The position numbers and the translations under genes were made by a program. From the NCBI GenBank assembly GCA_030824805.1, contig JAPJRC010000013.1:16161-40544 (forward strand): DNA of 24,384 bases, given 5' to 3'. Under the pieces are notes generated by a model. It ran no database searches and was not told where the DNA came from. It was given only the letters and a program-made list of their open reading frames with translations. Below are positions 15,501-23,410 of this stretch, one piece after another. Source of the DNA: Micavibrio sp. Lineage in GTDB: Bacteria; Pseudomonadota; Alphaproteobacteria; Micavibrionales; Micavibrionaceae. The first letter of the stretch is position 1. Each line of letters opens with the position of its first letter.

Positions 15501-17368
15501 CCGAAAAAATCAGGCTGGTCGGCGCGTTCAACCATCTCCATATTTTCTGCGACCCTGATCCGGACATCAAGGCGACCTTCAAGGAGCGCCAGCGCCTCTT
15601 CAACGAAGTAAAGGGCTGGGACGAGTACAACCAGAAACTCCTTTCCAAGGGCGGCAAAATATTCAACCGCTCGGAAAAGAGCCTGCAGCTCACACCCGAA
15701 ATACAAAAACGTTTCGATATCGCGCGCGATCGCGTTACGCCGAACGAACTGATACAGGCGATCCTGAGGTCGCGCGTAGACCTTCTCTGGGTCGGCGGTA
15801 TTGGCACCTACATCAAAGCCACAAAGGAAACGCACGCAGAAGTAGGCGACAAATCGAATGACGCGCTGCGCATCAATGCGAACGAAGTGCGTGCCAAAGT
15901 TATGGGCGAAGGCGCGAACCTCGCCATCACACAAAAAGGACGTATCGAATACGCCATGAATGGCGGTCGCCTGAACGCCGACTTCATCGACAATTCTGGC
16001 GGCGTGGATTCTTCCGACCACGAAGTGAACATCAAGATTTTGATGAACGCTGTCATGCGCAACAAAAATAACAACATGGATATTAAAAAGCGCGACAAGC
16101 TTCTGGCATCCCTGACCGAAGAAGTGGGCGATCTCGTTCTGCGCAACAATTACCAGCAATCCCAAGCTATCAGCCTGATGGAATTGCAGGCACCGGACAT
16201 GCTTCCGGAACACGCTGCCCTGATTACCGAACTTGAACGCAAAACAGGCCTCAATCGCCCGCTGGAAAACCTGCCCGACGACGAGGAAATCCAGCACCGT
16301 CTCAAAGTCGGCCATGGCCTCACACGTCCGGAACTGGCGATCCTCCAGGCGCATGCCAAAATCGCCTTTACCTGGGATCTGCTTGGCTCCGACATTCCGA
16401 ACAGCAAGGCGATGGAAGGAAGACTGCACAGATACTTCCCCGTCAAGCTGGCACAGAATTATTCAAAAGAAATTCTGGGCCACCGCCTGAAGCGCGAGAT
16501 CATCTGTACAACACTGGCAAGCTCGCTCATCAACCGCATGGGCCCCACCTTCGTGCGCGAATGCCTTGCAAAAGGCAATGCCACACCGGAAGATGTGGCC
16601 AAAGCCTATATCATCGTGCGCGAGGCCTTCGGCCTTCGCGATCTGTGGCGCGAGATTGAAAGCCTCGACAACAAAGTTCCGGCCATCGTGCAACTCAAAG
16701 CCTTCCGCGAGATCGCGCACATGACCGAACGCACCGTGGCATGGCTTCTTGCGCGTCAGGGTCAGGAACTTGATATCAACAAGGATATCGCTGCCTATGA
16801 AAAGGGTATTGAAATCCTGCGGAAGAATTTTGAATCCGTTGTGACGCCCGGCCTGCTCTGGACCATCCAGCAGAATTCCAAGGCCAACGCCGCAAACGGT
16901 TTGCCGGAGCGTCTGTCGCATGACATCGCGCTTATGCCCCTGCTCGGCTCTGCGTGCGATATCATCCGCATCGCGCAAACGCAAAAGGCCGATCTGCCGC
17001 TCATCGCCAAGATCTATTTCGAACTCGGCGAGCACTTCCACCTCGACTGGATGCGCACACAGGCCAGCTACATACCCGCCAACGACCAATGGAGCATCGA
17101 GGCGCTGGACGGCGTCGTCGACAGCCTCTATTCGGCGCAGGCGGGCCTGACGGTGAAAATCCTCAAGGATATGGGCAGTGAGCTCTCCGGCAAGAAAAAA
17201 GGCACTGGCAAAGCAAACGACAACATCGTTCCACGCTGGATCGAAACCCATGGCGCGCAGGCTTTGGTGGTAGAGCCCATCTTTACCGATATGCGCAAAG
17301 CGACCACGGTTGACCTGCCCATGCTGATTATTGCAGAGCAAAAACTCCGCGGCCTCTATAGTGGATAA
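12530..17368 (+). CDS. gdhB: NAD-specific glutamate dehydrogenase, 180-kDa class
   Basis: Catalyses oxidative deamination of glutamate to 2-oxoglutarate and ammonia with NAD, usually in the catabolic direction, in the cytoplasm. At 1612 residues it has the normal size of the large bacterial class. The N-terminal third is the regulatory ACT-like region. The catalytic core includes GGLRWSDRHEDFRTEVLGLM (about residue 805) and VPMGAKGGFVVK (about 836-847), with the substrate-binding lysine. The NAD-binding region carries VVGVGDMGGDVFGNGML (about 973-990) and LLWVGGIGTYIKA (about 1085-1097). A helical C-terminal region follows. The ribosome-binding site is weak. Nothing looks broken. It appears to be a single-gene unit. 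Confidence 0.95.
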   Translation: MTKSIIKKTLDLLPSKATATMKEFAEVFLAKIPEEDLKQIEPVVLAKTIESHWSLFKDKDDNKPRVRIYTPTQDKDGWTAGRTIIDIVQDDMAFLIDSIVAEIVRHGQLIQMLVHPTMNAEFTAKGTVKGFKADYEPGLRRYSMSHVELRGTISEAQADELRMGLLQIIEDVANATRDWLPMKDMLREAQRQLSNAPAKFDDFLIEEYQAFLEYLYDNNFTLLGYREYKFVEKNGKIVSDTAKKKSLGLLRDEVMPVYLNDARHCLSEPQQKLRRGQPPLTISKVNRRSTVHRRVPMDAVAIKTFDKSGKVTGEMLFVGLFTSVTYSRSVSDIPFLRVKIQNVINRTQFVPGSHDRRALRHILEKYPRDEVLQISEDLLYDHATSILRLQERPRIALYTRTDPFGRYISCLVYVPRDRYETRLRLKLQNILEQELGGQCTNYQVTQDDSPLARVIYLIDTNHLNEPPKYDAAKIEHKLEEAGRLWAELLRDSLESHHVERAQLGQMVHKYGNAFPVAYQEEYEPKQAVHDIRKIEEALKTGKIAVDLYRPNNCPDSRVQFKIYSSGKPVTLSDILPMLERMGFRVISELPFEVEPAHARESVWIHDFVMERHSNSMMPDIKSMKDVFEEAFAKIWYGEMENDGLNRLVLRAKMSWRDITILRTYLRYLRQVGLHYSREFIENTLADNPKITASIVNLFKSLFDPNLKGENEIHAAGYAVEIDHAMEGVDSLDQDKVLRSLTAVVNATLRTNFFQMDKDGNPKSYISIKLDSKKIDELPEPRPFREIWVYSPRTEGIHLRMDQISRGGLRWSDRHEDFRTEVLGLMKAQQVKNSVIVPMGAKGGFVVKQPPATGGRPAYLAEGIECYKIFIRGLLDITDNQVGEKIVQRENVIRRDGDDPYLVVAADKGTATFSDIANAISLEYGHWLGDAFASGGSAGYDHKKMGITARGAWESVKRHFRELNHNTQTQEFDVVGVGDMGGDVFGNGMLLSEKIRLVGAFNHLHIFCDPDPDIKATFKERQRLFNEVKGWDEYNQKLLSKGGKIFNRSEKSLQLTPEIQKRFDIARDRVTPNELIQAILRSRVDLLWVGGIGTYIKATKETHAEVGDKSNDALRINANEVRAKVMGEGANLAITQKGRIEYAMNGGRLNADFIDNSGGVDSSDHEVNIKILMNAVMRNKNNNMDIKKRDKLLASLTEEVGDLVLRNNYQQSQAISLMELQAPDMLPEHAALITELERKTGLNRPLENLPDDEEIQHRLKVGHGLTRPELAILQAHAKIAFTWDLLGSDIPNSKAMEGRLHRYFPVKLAQNYSKEILGHRLKREIICTTLASSLINRMGPTFVRECLAKGNATPEDVAKAYIIVREAFGLRDLWREIESLDNKVPAIVQLKAFREIAHMTERTVAWLLARQGQELDINKDIAAYEKGIEILRKNFESVVTPGLLWTIQQNSKANAANGLPERLSHDIALMPLLGSACDIIRIAQTQKADLPLIAKIYFELGEHFHLDWMRTQASYIPANDQWSIEALDGVVDSLYSAQAGLTVKILKDMGSELSGKKKGTGKANDNIVPRWIETHGAQALVVEPIFTDMRKATTVDLPMLIIAEQKLRGLYSG

Positions 17369-17391
17369 ACATTAGGCCGCACTAATTTCCC

Positions 17392-17421
17392 TTGCATAGA
17401 TTTGCAAAAGATTATTAATAT
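17392..17421 (+). promoter_or_regulatory. Putative sigma-70 promoter of the 318-residue unknown gene
   Basis: TTGCAT (17392-17397) is followed after 17 nt by TTAATA (17415-17420), or after 18 nt by TAATAT. The transcript would start near 17428, about 30 nt before the chosen ATG. The motif TTTGCAA occurs on both sides of the -10 and could be an operator. Confidence 0.45.
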
Positions 17422-17456
17422 ACGTTCTTTGCAAGTCTACTATGTATGGGGGGAAT

Positions 17457-18413
17457 ATGTTCCGTTTAACCAGCGATGAATCGTCCCAAAATCTCGGTAT
17501 AGAAGTGCACAAGTTGCGTTTTTATGCGTTCGAAAGCGGCTTTCTGGCGGGCACTGTCGTACACGACAGCACCAGCCGCGATTTTTCCTTAAGCGTCCGT
17601 CCGCACTACGAATATATGGCCTCTATTGCAGAGCCAAGACACGCAACACTAAAGCCCCTGCGCCATGAATTCGATCTCGCAAGATCGCATAGTATCGGCA
17701 TTGGCTCTTATCCCACCCTCGACGTGGTACATGAGGCCATAACGCGTTTGGAAGGCTGGTATAAAAGAGTTTTAAAAGCCAAAGGGGCCAACCAGCGTTT
17801 TCTTGTAGAGGAAGGTAACAGCCAGCATCTGGTGGACGACGATAAAGCATCCGATATCCGTTATGGCGACGCAATTCTGCGCGCACGGAATGTTCAGGCC
17901 TTTGCCATGATGCGGGAAAACCAGCCTCTGGATCACAAGACCGTCGTCGGCAAAATCATGCCGATTTTTCTGCAGGCTTTGGGCCTCAAGGAATACCAGC
18001 TAACCCACGATCTTTCCAAAGAAGGAACGGGCGAAGTGCGCTTCATCCTCGATAAAGTCGGCGTATTCGCTTTCCACAAACCGCAGCAGGTAGGCGGCCC
18101 GGCCTTCATGGAACGCTACAGCTACACGAACGGCGATTACCACCGCACTTTTGCAGGCGAAGTCAAAGGCGACATTCTGAAAAAATTCGTCTTCGAGTGG
18201 CTGATCGATGCCGCGCGTGAACTCAAAGGCCTTAGCTACGAGGAAAAAGAGTTAAGTGAACGCTTAGACGAAATGTCACAGGATGTTCGCCGCAGCTTTA
18301 TTACACGTTCGAAAGAGGATGAAACGGCGCCTGCCCTGTTCCGGAACAATTCCGTAAGCGCGACACACAAAGCAGAAAACGTTGTCTCGCTCGGCGCATT
18401 CCGCCATTCCTAA
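17457..18413 (+). CDS. Unrecognised soluble protein
   Basis: I do not recognise the family. The protein (318 residues from this start) has no signal peptide or membrane segment and a mixed alpha/beta character. Visible features are an N-terminal part with LGIEVHKLRFYAFESGFLAG, a strongly conserved-looking middle (DHKTVVGKIMPIFLQALGL), FILDKVGVFAFHKPQQVGGPAFMERYSY, and a charged helical C-terminus (LSYEEKELSERLDEMSQDVRRSF). I preferred the ATG at 17457 because GGGGGG precedes it by 3 nt; an in-frame ATG at 17442 has no Shine-Dalgarno. It has its own promoter, so it need not be tied to the dehydrogenase upstream. Its stop shares a CTAA with the stop of convergent ubiA. Confidence 0.6.
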   Translation: MFRLTSDESSQNLGIEVHKLRFYAFESGFLAGTVVHDSTSRDFSLSVRPHYEYMASIAEPRHATLKPLRHEFDLARSHSIGIGSYPTLDVVHEAITRLEGWYKRVLKAKGANQRFLVEEGNSQHLVDDDKASDIRYGDAILRARNVQAFAMMRENQPLDHKTVVGKIMPIFLQALGLKEYQLTHDLSKEGTGEVRFILDKVGVFAFHKPQQVGGPAFMERYSYTNGDYHRTFAGEVKGDILKKFVFEWLIDAARELKGLSYEEKELSERLDEMSQDVRRSFITRSKEDETAPALFRNNSVSATHKAENVVSLGAFRHS

Positions 18414-19312
18414 GAACAGGCGAAAGACAACAAAAACAAAAGCCCGCAATCCCGGTTTGATTTAAACCAGCGCAGGCTGCTGCCTGGATTGTCCGGCTTC
18501 CATAGCAAAACCTGCAGCAACATGTGCACGCCGGGCAGGATCAGAAGCCCGAGGGACAATATGCTGGCTTCTGTAATAAAGCCAGAGAGCCCGATCAATA
18601 ACCACGCGGCAGTATAAAAGATTCCAACCCATTTTTTGCTGCGCTCTCCGAACAACAGCGCGGTGGATTTTATGCCGACCATCTGGTCGTCAACTTTATC
18701 CTGATGCGCGTAGATCGTGTCATAACCGAGTGTCCAGAAAAACGCGCCCGCATACATGAAAGCCGCTCCGAATTCCAATACGCCGCCCGTAATCGCGGCC
18801 CATCCCATCAGCACACCGAAATTGAAGGTCAGCCCCAGAAACGCCTGTGGCCACCATGTGATGCGTTTCATGTATGGATAGGCAACGATAAAGACCAGCG
18901 AGAGAATGCCGAGCCAGATTGTTGTTGCGGGCATCTGCACCAGCAACATCAGCCCGAGGAAAAGCAGAAAAAATAAAAAAACGCCAGCCTGCCAAGGCTT
19001 CACTTGCCCTGATGCCAAGGGCCTTGCCCGCGTCCGTTCCACCTGGGCATCAAGATCACGGTCCCACAAATCGTTGACGATGCAGCCAGCGCCGCGCATA
19101 ACCACTGCTCCGATGAAGAACAGAACCATCAGATACCATCCGTACCAATCAAGCCCGTTCACACCGCCGCCGCCCAGCATTATCGCCCACCATCCCGGCA
19201 GCAACAAAAGCCACCAGCCGATGGGGCGGTCGAGGCGCATGAGAAGGGCGTAGGGCTGCGCTGCCAAAGGCAGTCTGGAAACAAGATCGAAACGGATATC
19301 CGTAAAACCCAT
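18410..19312 (-). CDS. ubiA: 4-hydroxybenzoate polyprenyltransferase
   Basis: Membrane prenyltransferase of ubiquinone synthesis that attaches a polyprenyl chain to 4-hydroxybenzoate. The 300-residue protein is the usual length and mostly hydrophobic, with about eight or nine helices. The first prenyl-diphosphate site is NDLWDRDLD (residues 80-88), and the second is GYDTIYAHQDKVDD (about 196-209). RLDRPIGWWLLLLPGWW near the start is typical of UbiA. It is divergent from rsmE with 60 nt between starts, a neighbourhood common in alphaproteobacteria. It ends in a 4-nt convergent overlap with the unknown gene. Ubiquinone made by this pathway would feed the respiratory chain that ends in the oxidase encoded nearby. 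Confidence 0.94.
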   Translation of the reverse strand: MGFTDIRFDLVSRLPLAAQPYALLMRLDRPIGWWLLLLPGWWAIMLGGGGVNGLDWYGWYLMVLFFIGAVVMRGAGCIVNDLWDRDLDAQVERTRARPLASGQVKPWQAGVFLFFLLFLGLMLLVQMPATTIWLGILSLVFIVAYPYMKRITWWPQAFLGLTFNFGVLMGWAAITGGVLEFGAAFMYAGAFFWTLGYDTIYAHQDKVDDQMVGIKSTALLFGERSKKWVGIFYTAAWLLIGLSGFITEASILSLGLLILPGVHMLLQVLLWKPDNPGSSLRWFKSNRDCGLLFLLSFACS

Positions 19313-19372
19313 TGATCAATTAGACTCTAATACGCTCTTTAAAACAATGGGGTTTTGCGCTAGATCAGGAGG

Positions 19373-20086
19373 ATGAGCGATATCACGAAATCCCCCCGCC
19401 TTTATGTCGATCAGCCCTTGGCCGCTGGCCAAGCTATATCGATCGAGGGGCCAGCGCATCATTATCTTAAAAACGTACTGCGCATCGAAGCCGGGCAATT
19501 CATACGCCTGTTCAACGGTCGCGATGGTGAATTTTCGGCGCGTGTTGATGCCGCCAGTAAAAAAACGGTCGATGTCCTGCCCGAAAAACAATTGCGCGCG
19601 CAAAAAAATGCAACACGCGAAGTGCATCTGTTGTTCGCGCCGATCAAAAAAGAGCGTATGGATTTCCTCATCGAAAAGGCCGTGGAGCTTGGCGCCACGC
19701 ACATTCATCCGGTTCTGACGCAGAACACCGATGTGCGTAAGATCAATGAAGACAGGCTCAATGCACAAATGATAGAAGCGGCAGAACAGTGCGAGCGCCT
19801 CGATATCCCTGCTTTGATGCCTGCGAAAGATTTGTTTGCTGCATTGGCAGTATGGAACAAAAACATCCTGATGCTGGCGGCGCTGGAACGCTTTGATGCG
19901 CAGCCTTTGACCAAACGCATCCTGCCGGGCAATGTCGCCGTGCTAATTGGCCCTTCCGGCGGTTTTACGCGCGAGGAGATGGAGAAAATCGCGGCGCTCA
20001 GCTTTATCCAGCCTGTATCGCTGGGCGAAAACATTTTGAGATCCGAAACCGCCGCTGCGGCTGCACTCGCGATATTGACGGTCTAA
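19373..20086 (+). CDS. rsmE: 16S rRNA (uracil-1498-N3)-methyltransferase
   Basis: Methylates N3 of U1498 of 16S rRNA using S-adenosylmethionine. The 237-residue protein has the N-terminal PUA-like part (RLYVDQPL, GPAHHYLKNVLRIEAG). A SPOUT domain with a deep trefoil knot follows: LLFAPIKKERMDFLIEKAVELG, IGPSGGFTREE (about 192-202) and SLGENILRSETAAAAAL (about 216-232). These are the family signatures and the length is normal. The Shine-Dalgarno AGGAGG touches the ATG with no spacer, which is unusual; there is no better in-frame start nearby. Its stop shares a CTAA with the stop of the convergent MAPEG gene. Confidence 0.93.
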   Translation: MSDITKSPRLYVDQPLAAGQAISIEGPAHHYLKNVLRIEAGQFIRLFNGRDGEFSARVDAASKKTVDVLPEKQLRAQKNATREVHLLFAPIKKERMDFLIEKAVELGATHIHPVLTQNTDVRKINEDRLNAQMIEAAEQCERLDIPALMPAKDLFAALAVWNKNILMLAALERFDAQPLTKRILPGNVAVLIGPSGGFTREEMEKIAALSFIQPVSLGENILRSETAAAAALAILTV

Positions 20087-20481
20087 AAGCCCGTTATATT
20101 CAAAACAAGATACATCCAGAGAAGCAACAGTGCGCTTGCTAGAATGACCAGCATGGTCAGCACGGTGCCCAGAAAACGACCAACACTGGTATATGGCGAT
20201 GAGGCAATCCCGATCGCATGCGCGACACGCGCCACCACAAGCGTAATACCGAGGACATGCACGATGATTGAGGGATAACGGGCAAAGTCGACCAGGAAGA
20301 TCAAAAGCAGCGCAAACGGCACGTGCTCGGCAAAATTTCCATGAATGCGGATACGTTGCGTCAAATCGGGAATACCGCCGTCACCAAGCCCAACGCGGTG
20401 CTTGTATCTGCCGTGCACGACATAAGTGATCAAACCGACATAAAAAATCCCGAGAATTGCCGCATAAAGTATTGTTATCAT
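20083..20481 (-). CDS. MAPEG family membrane protein
   Basis: A 132-residue integral membrane protein of the MAPEG (eicosanoid and glutathione metabolism) superfamily, with four hydrophobic helices. The family segment is IRIHGNFAEHVPFALLLIFL (about residues 44-63), where Arg, Asn and Glu form the conserved cluster, followed by RVAHAIG. Bacterial members are often called glutathione S-transferase-like, but the substrate here cannot be inferred. It is convergent with rsmE (shared CTAA) and divergent from coxB. Confidence 0.82.
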   Translation of the reverse strand: MITILYAAILGIFYVGLITYVVHGRYKHRVGLGDGGIPDLTQRIRIHGNFAEHVPFALLLIFLVDFARYPSIIVHVLGITLVVARVAHAIGIASSPYTSVGRFLGTVLTMLVILASALLLLWMYLVLNITGF

Positions 20482-20522
20482 TGTTGCATCCGCTGTCTTA
20501 AGAGTTGTTCAAACCGCTGAAT

Positions 20523-20542
20523 AAAGGCGATTTTTCGCTTTT
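20523..20542. other. Hairpin in the MAPEG-coxB intergenic region
   Basis: AAAGGCGA pairs with TCGCTTTT around a TTTT loop, with one G-T pair. The 178-nt divergent region (20482-20659) holds no other clear signal. It could form in the coxB leader RNA. It is not placed as a terminator for any gene. Confidence 0.25.
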
Positions 20543-20659
20543 CTTGCCCTGTATTTCGGCGTAATAACATGGCAATATCAGACACCATACCAAGAGTCTG
20601 GCAAAACAACAGCAATAACCAGCAATTATAAACCCTTTAGCGATAAGCAGCGTTTGACA

Positions 20660-21619
20660 ATGAAGACCCTCATGATCCGCGTTCTGGCAGCCTTTACCGT
20701 TTGGCTCGCCGCCACCCTTCCGGCCTTTGCCTTTGAGCCGAAACCTACCGATCTGGGATTGCAGGCGCCTGCCACGCCGAACATGGTTCGCCTTCATAAC
20801 TTCCATGACAATATCCTGCTGTGGATCATCACCGGTATTGTAATTTTCGTATTCCTGCTGCTGGCCTGGGTTGTTCTCCGCTACAACGCAAAAGCCAACC
20901 CGGTTCCCAGCAAGACCACGCACCATGTCGGGCTGGAAGTTGTCTGGACCATCGTGCCGGTTCTTATCTTGCTCGGTATCGCCGTTCCTTCCTACAAGCT
21001 GCTTTTCTATCTCGACCGTACGGCCACGCCGGACATAACCCTGAAAATTTCCGGCTATCAATGGGGCTGGACGTACAGCTATCCGGACCAGGAAGGATTG
21101 GAATTCAACGCCGACATTATCCGTGCTCCGAAGGATGCCGAAGGCCGCCATGCGACGCCGGCCCAGGATCAGGAAGAAATCAACAAGTACATACCGGATG
21201 GCAAAGGCCGCCGTTTGCTTGAAACGTACAACCCGATTGTTCTGCCAACAGAAAAAAACATACAGATTCTGACAACTGCAACAGATGTTATCCACTCTTG
21301 GACCATCCCCGCCTTTGGTGTGAAGAAAGACGCTGTTCCGGGACGTACGAACGAAACATGGGTACGTATAACTGAGCCGGGCATCTATTATGGCCAATGC
21401 TCTGAGATTTGCGGTATTGACCACTCCGCCATGCCGATTGTTGCGTACGCTGTTCCGGAGGAAGAATACAAGGCCTGGCTGGCTTGCGTCAGCGGTACGG
21501 GCGCTGAGAGCAAGGCGGACTATCCGTCACGCGCCTGCGTGCAGAGCCTCGGTTTTGACAAATACCGTTCCGGACAGAATCCTGTGCAGACCAGCGCAAA
21601 CACAACCACCGCCCAATAA
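20660..21619 (+). CDS. coxB: Cytochrome c oxidase subunit II
   Basis: Carries the CuA centre that accepts electrons from cytochrome c. The 319-residue protein has a signal peptide (cut near AFAFE), two membrane helices (LLWIITGIVIFVFLLLAWVV and VGLEVVWTIVPVLILLGIAV), then the cupredoxin domain. The CuA ligands are all present: His212, Cys247, Glu249, Cys251, His255 and Met258, in YGQCSEICGIDHSAMPI. The aromatic electron-entry stretch is GYQWGWTYSYP. An insertion of about 30 residues (APKDAEGRHATPAQDQEEIN) lies after the first strands of the domain. The C-terminal tail holds two extra cysteines (ACVSG and RACVQ), without a haem c motif. The ATG at 20660 is preferred over an in-frame TTG at 20654. 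coxA follows after 34 nt. Confidence 0.95.
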   Translation: MKTLMIRVLAAFTVWLAATLPAFAFEPKPTDLGLQAPATPNMVRLHNFHDNILLWIITGIVIFVFLLLAWVVLRYNAKANPVPSKTTHHVGLEVVWTIVPVLILLGIAVPSYKLLFYLDRTATPDITLKISGYQWGWTYSYPDQEGLEFNADIIRAPKDAEGRHATPAQDQEEINKYIPDGKGRRLLETYNPIVLPTEKNIQILTTATDVIHSWTIPAFGVKKDAVPGRTNETWVRITEPGIYYGQCSEICGIDHSAMPIVAYAVPEEEYKAWLACVSGTGAESKADYPSRACVQSLGFDKYRSGQNPVQTSANTTTAQ

Positions 21620-21653
21620 GACAAGAACCTGATAAAGTAGGAGCCTTACAAGA

Positions 21654-23360
21654 ATGACCGCCCACTCCACCACCGCTGATCACGCACATCACGACGATCA
21701 CGCGCACGACCACAAACCCGGTTTCTTCGTCCGTTGGTTCATGTCCACGAACCACAAGGATATCGGCACGCTTTACATCATTTTCTCTATCCTCGCGGCC
21801 CTTGTCGGCGGCTGGTTCTCTATGATGATGCGCCACGAGCTGGGCGATCCTGGCATGCAGCTGGCGGAAAACGGTCACCAATGGAATGTCTGGGTAACCG
21901 CCCACGGCCTTATCATGGTGTTCTTCGTCGTTATGCCGGGCCTTATCGGCGGCTTCGGCAACTGGTTCCTGCCGCTGATGATCGGCGCGCCGGACATGGC
22001 CTTCCCGCGTCTGAACAACATTTCCTTCTGGCTGATCGTGCCGGCTTTCCTGCTCCTCGTGACTTCCGCTTTCGTTGATGGCGGTCCCGGCGCGGGCGCT
22101 GGTACCGGCTGGACGGTCTACCCGCCGCTGTCCTCGAAAACGGGACATGCCGGTATGTCCGTCGATATGGCGATCTTCGCGCTTCACCTTGCGGGCGCTT
22201 CTTCCATCCTCGGTGCGGCAAACTTCATCACCACCGTGTTCAACATGCGCGCTCCGGGCATGACGATGCACAAAATGCCGCTTTTCGTATGGGCTATGCT
22301 GGTCACGGCCTTCCTTCTGGTTCTTTCGGTGCCGGTTTTGGGCGGCGCCATCACGATGCTTCTAACCGATCGTAACTTCGGTACGGCCTTCTTCAACCCT
22401 GAGGGCGGCGGCGACCCGATCCTGTTCCAGCACCTGTTCTGGTTCTTCGGACACCCTGAAGTGTACATCATGATTTTGCCGGCGTTCGGTATCATCTCCC
22501 ACATCGTGTCGACCTTCTCGAAAAAACCGATCTTCGGCTATCTCGGGATGGCTTACGCCATGGTTGCTATCGGCTTCGTTGGCTTTATCGTGTGGGCACA
22601 CCACATGTACACAACGGGTATCAGCGTCAACACGCAGGCCTACTTCACGGCGGCGACACTGATCATCGCCGTTCCGACAGGCGTTAAAATCTTCTCGTGG
22701 ATCGCCACAATGTGGGGCGGCTCCATCGAGTTCAAAACACCGATGCTGTGGGCTATCGGCTTTATCTTCCTGTTCACCGTCGGCGGTGTTACGGGCGTGG
22801 TGCTTGCAAACGCAGGTATGGATACCTCTTTGCATGACACTTACTACGTTGTCGCACACTTCCACTATGTTCTCTCGCTCGGCGCCGTGTTCGGTCTGTT
22901 TGCGGGTTACTACTACTGGATCGGCAAGATCTCCGGCCGCCAATATCCCGAATGGGCTGGCGTTATGCATTTCTGGATCACGTTCACCGGCGTTAACTTG
23001 GTCTTCTTCCCGCAGCACTTCCTGGGTCTGCAAGGCATGCCGCGCCGTTACGTAGACTATCCGGCCCCAATTCCGCCGGAACATCTGCAAGGCGTCTTCG
23101 TAAACCCGATCGAGAAGATCAAGTGGATCAGCCAGCAGGATTACGGTTTCCATCTGTTCAACTATATCTCGACGATGGGTGCATATCTGACGGGCGCCTC
23201 TGTTGTGATCTTCCTCACAATTGCAATCTACACAATGTTCTTCGGACGCCGCGTGGGCGGCAACTACTGGAATGTGCAGCCGCAATGCATGACGCTGGAA
23301 TGGACGCTGAGCTCGCCTCCTCCGTTCCACCAGTTCGATATCCAGCCAAGAGTGAAATAA
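21654..23360 (+). CDS. coxA: Cytochrome c oxidase subunit I (aa3-type)
   Basis: Catalytic subunit that reduces oxygen and pumps protons. The 568-residue protein has 12 helices. Ligands are in place: His84 and His404 for haem a, His402 for haem a3, and His267, His316 and His317 for CuB, with the His-Tyr crosslink partner Tyr271 in HPEVYIMILP. NHKDIGTLY near the start is typical. The N-terminus is rich in His and Asp (DHAHHDDHAHDHK), as often seen in alphaproteobacterial CoxA. The Shine-Dalgarno GGAG lies 9-10 nt upstream. It is co-transcribed with coxB, and a strong terminator follows at once. The usual downstream assembly genes and subunit III are not here. Confidence 0.97.
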   Translation: MTAHSTTADHAHHDDHAHDHKPGFFVRWFMSTNHKDIGTLYIIFSILAALVGGWFSMMMRHELGDPGMQLAENGHQWNVWVTAHGLIMVFFVVMPGLIGGFGNWFLPLMIGAPDMAFPRLNNISFWLIVPAFLLLVTSAFVDGGPGAGAGTGWTVYPPLSSKTGHAGMSVDMAIFALHLAGASSILGAANFITTVFNMRAPGMTMHKMPLFVWAMLVTAFLLVLSVPVLGGAITMLLTDRNFGTAFFNPEGGGDPILFQHLFWFFGHPEVYIMILPAFGIISHIVSTFSKKPIFGYLGMAYAMVAIGFVGFIVWAHHMYTTGISVNTQAYFTAATLIIAVPTGVKIFSWIATMWGGSIEFKTPMLWAIGFIFLFTVGGVTGVVLANAGMDTSLHDTYYVVAHFHYVLSLGAVFGLFAGYYYWIGKISGRQYPEWAGVMHFWITFTGVNLVFFPQHFLGLQGMPRRYVDYPAPIPPEHLQGVFVNPIEKIKWISQQDYGFHLFNYISTMGAYLTGASVVIFLTIAIYTMFFGRRVGGNYWNVQPQCMTLEWTLSSPPPFHQFDIQPRVK

Positions 23361-23365
23361 ATTAT

Positions 23366-23396
23366 AATCAGCCCCTTATACAGGGGCTGATTTTTT
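23366..23396 (+). terminator. Rho-independent terminator after coxA
   Basis: AATCAGCCCC (23366-23375) pairs with GGGGCTGATT (23383-23392) around a 7-nt loop, followed by a T tract. It begins 5 nt after the coxA stop and ends 14 nt before the next start codon. Confidence 0.92.
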
Positions 23397-23410
23397 AGGG
23401 GTTTGGATTT

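Noticed and set aside
15326..16429. Long open frame (367 codons) on the minus strand inside the glutamate dehydrogenase gene
   Set aside because: It is the antisense shadow of a strongly supported gene, with no ribosome-binding site and no recognisable protein motif. The same applies to the 292-codon frame at 16463-17341.
20491..20510. Near CtrA box (TTAA-N7-TCAA) upstream of coxB
   Set aside because: One half site has a mismatch and there is no -10 at the right distance; this can occur by chance in intergenic DNA.
21654..21720. His/Asp-rich N-terminus of coxA as a possible metal-binding novelty
   Set aside because: Such tails are common in alphaproteobacterial CoxA proteins.
21489..23330. 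Minus-strand open frames of 260 and 322 codons over coxB/coxA
   Set aside because: Shadows of the codon bias of highly conserved oxidase genes; the translations are His/Arg/Asp-rich and non-protein-like.
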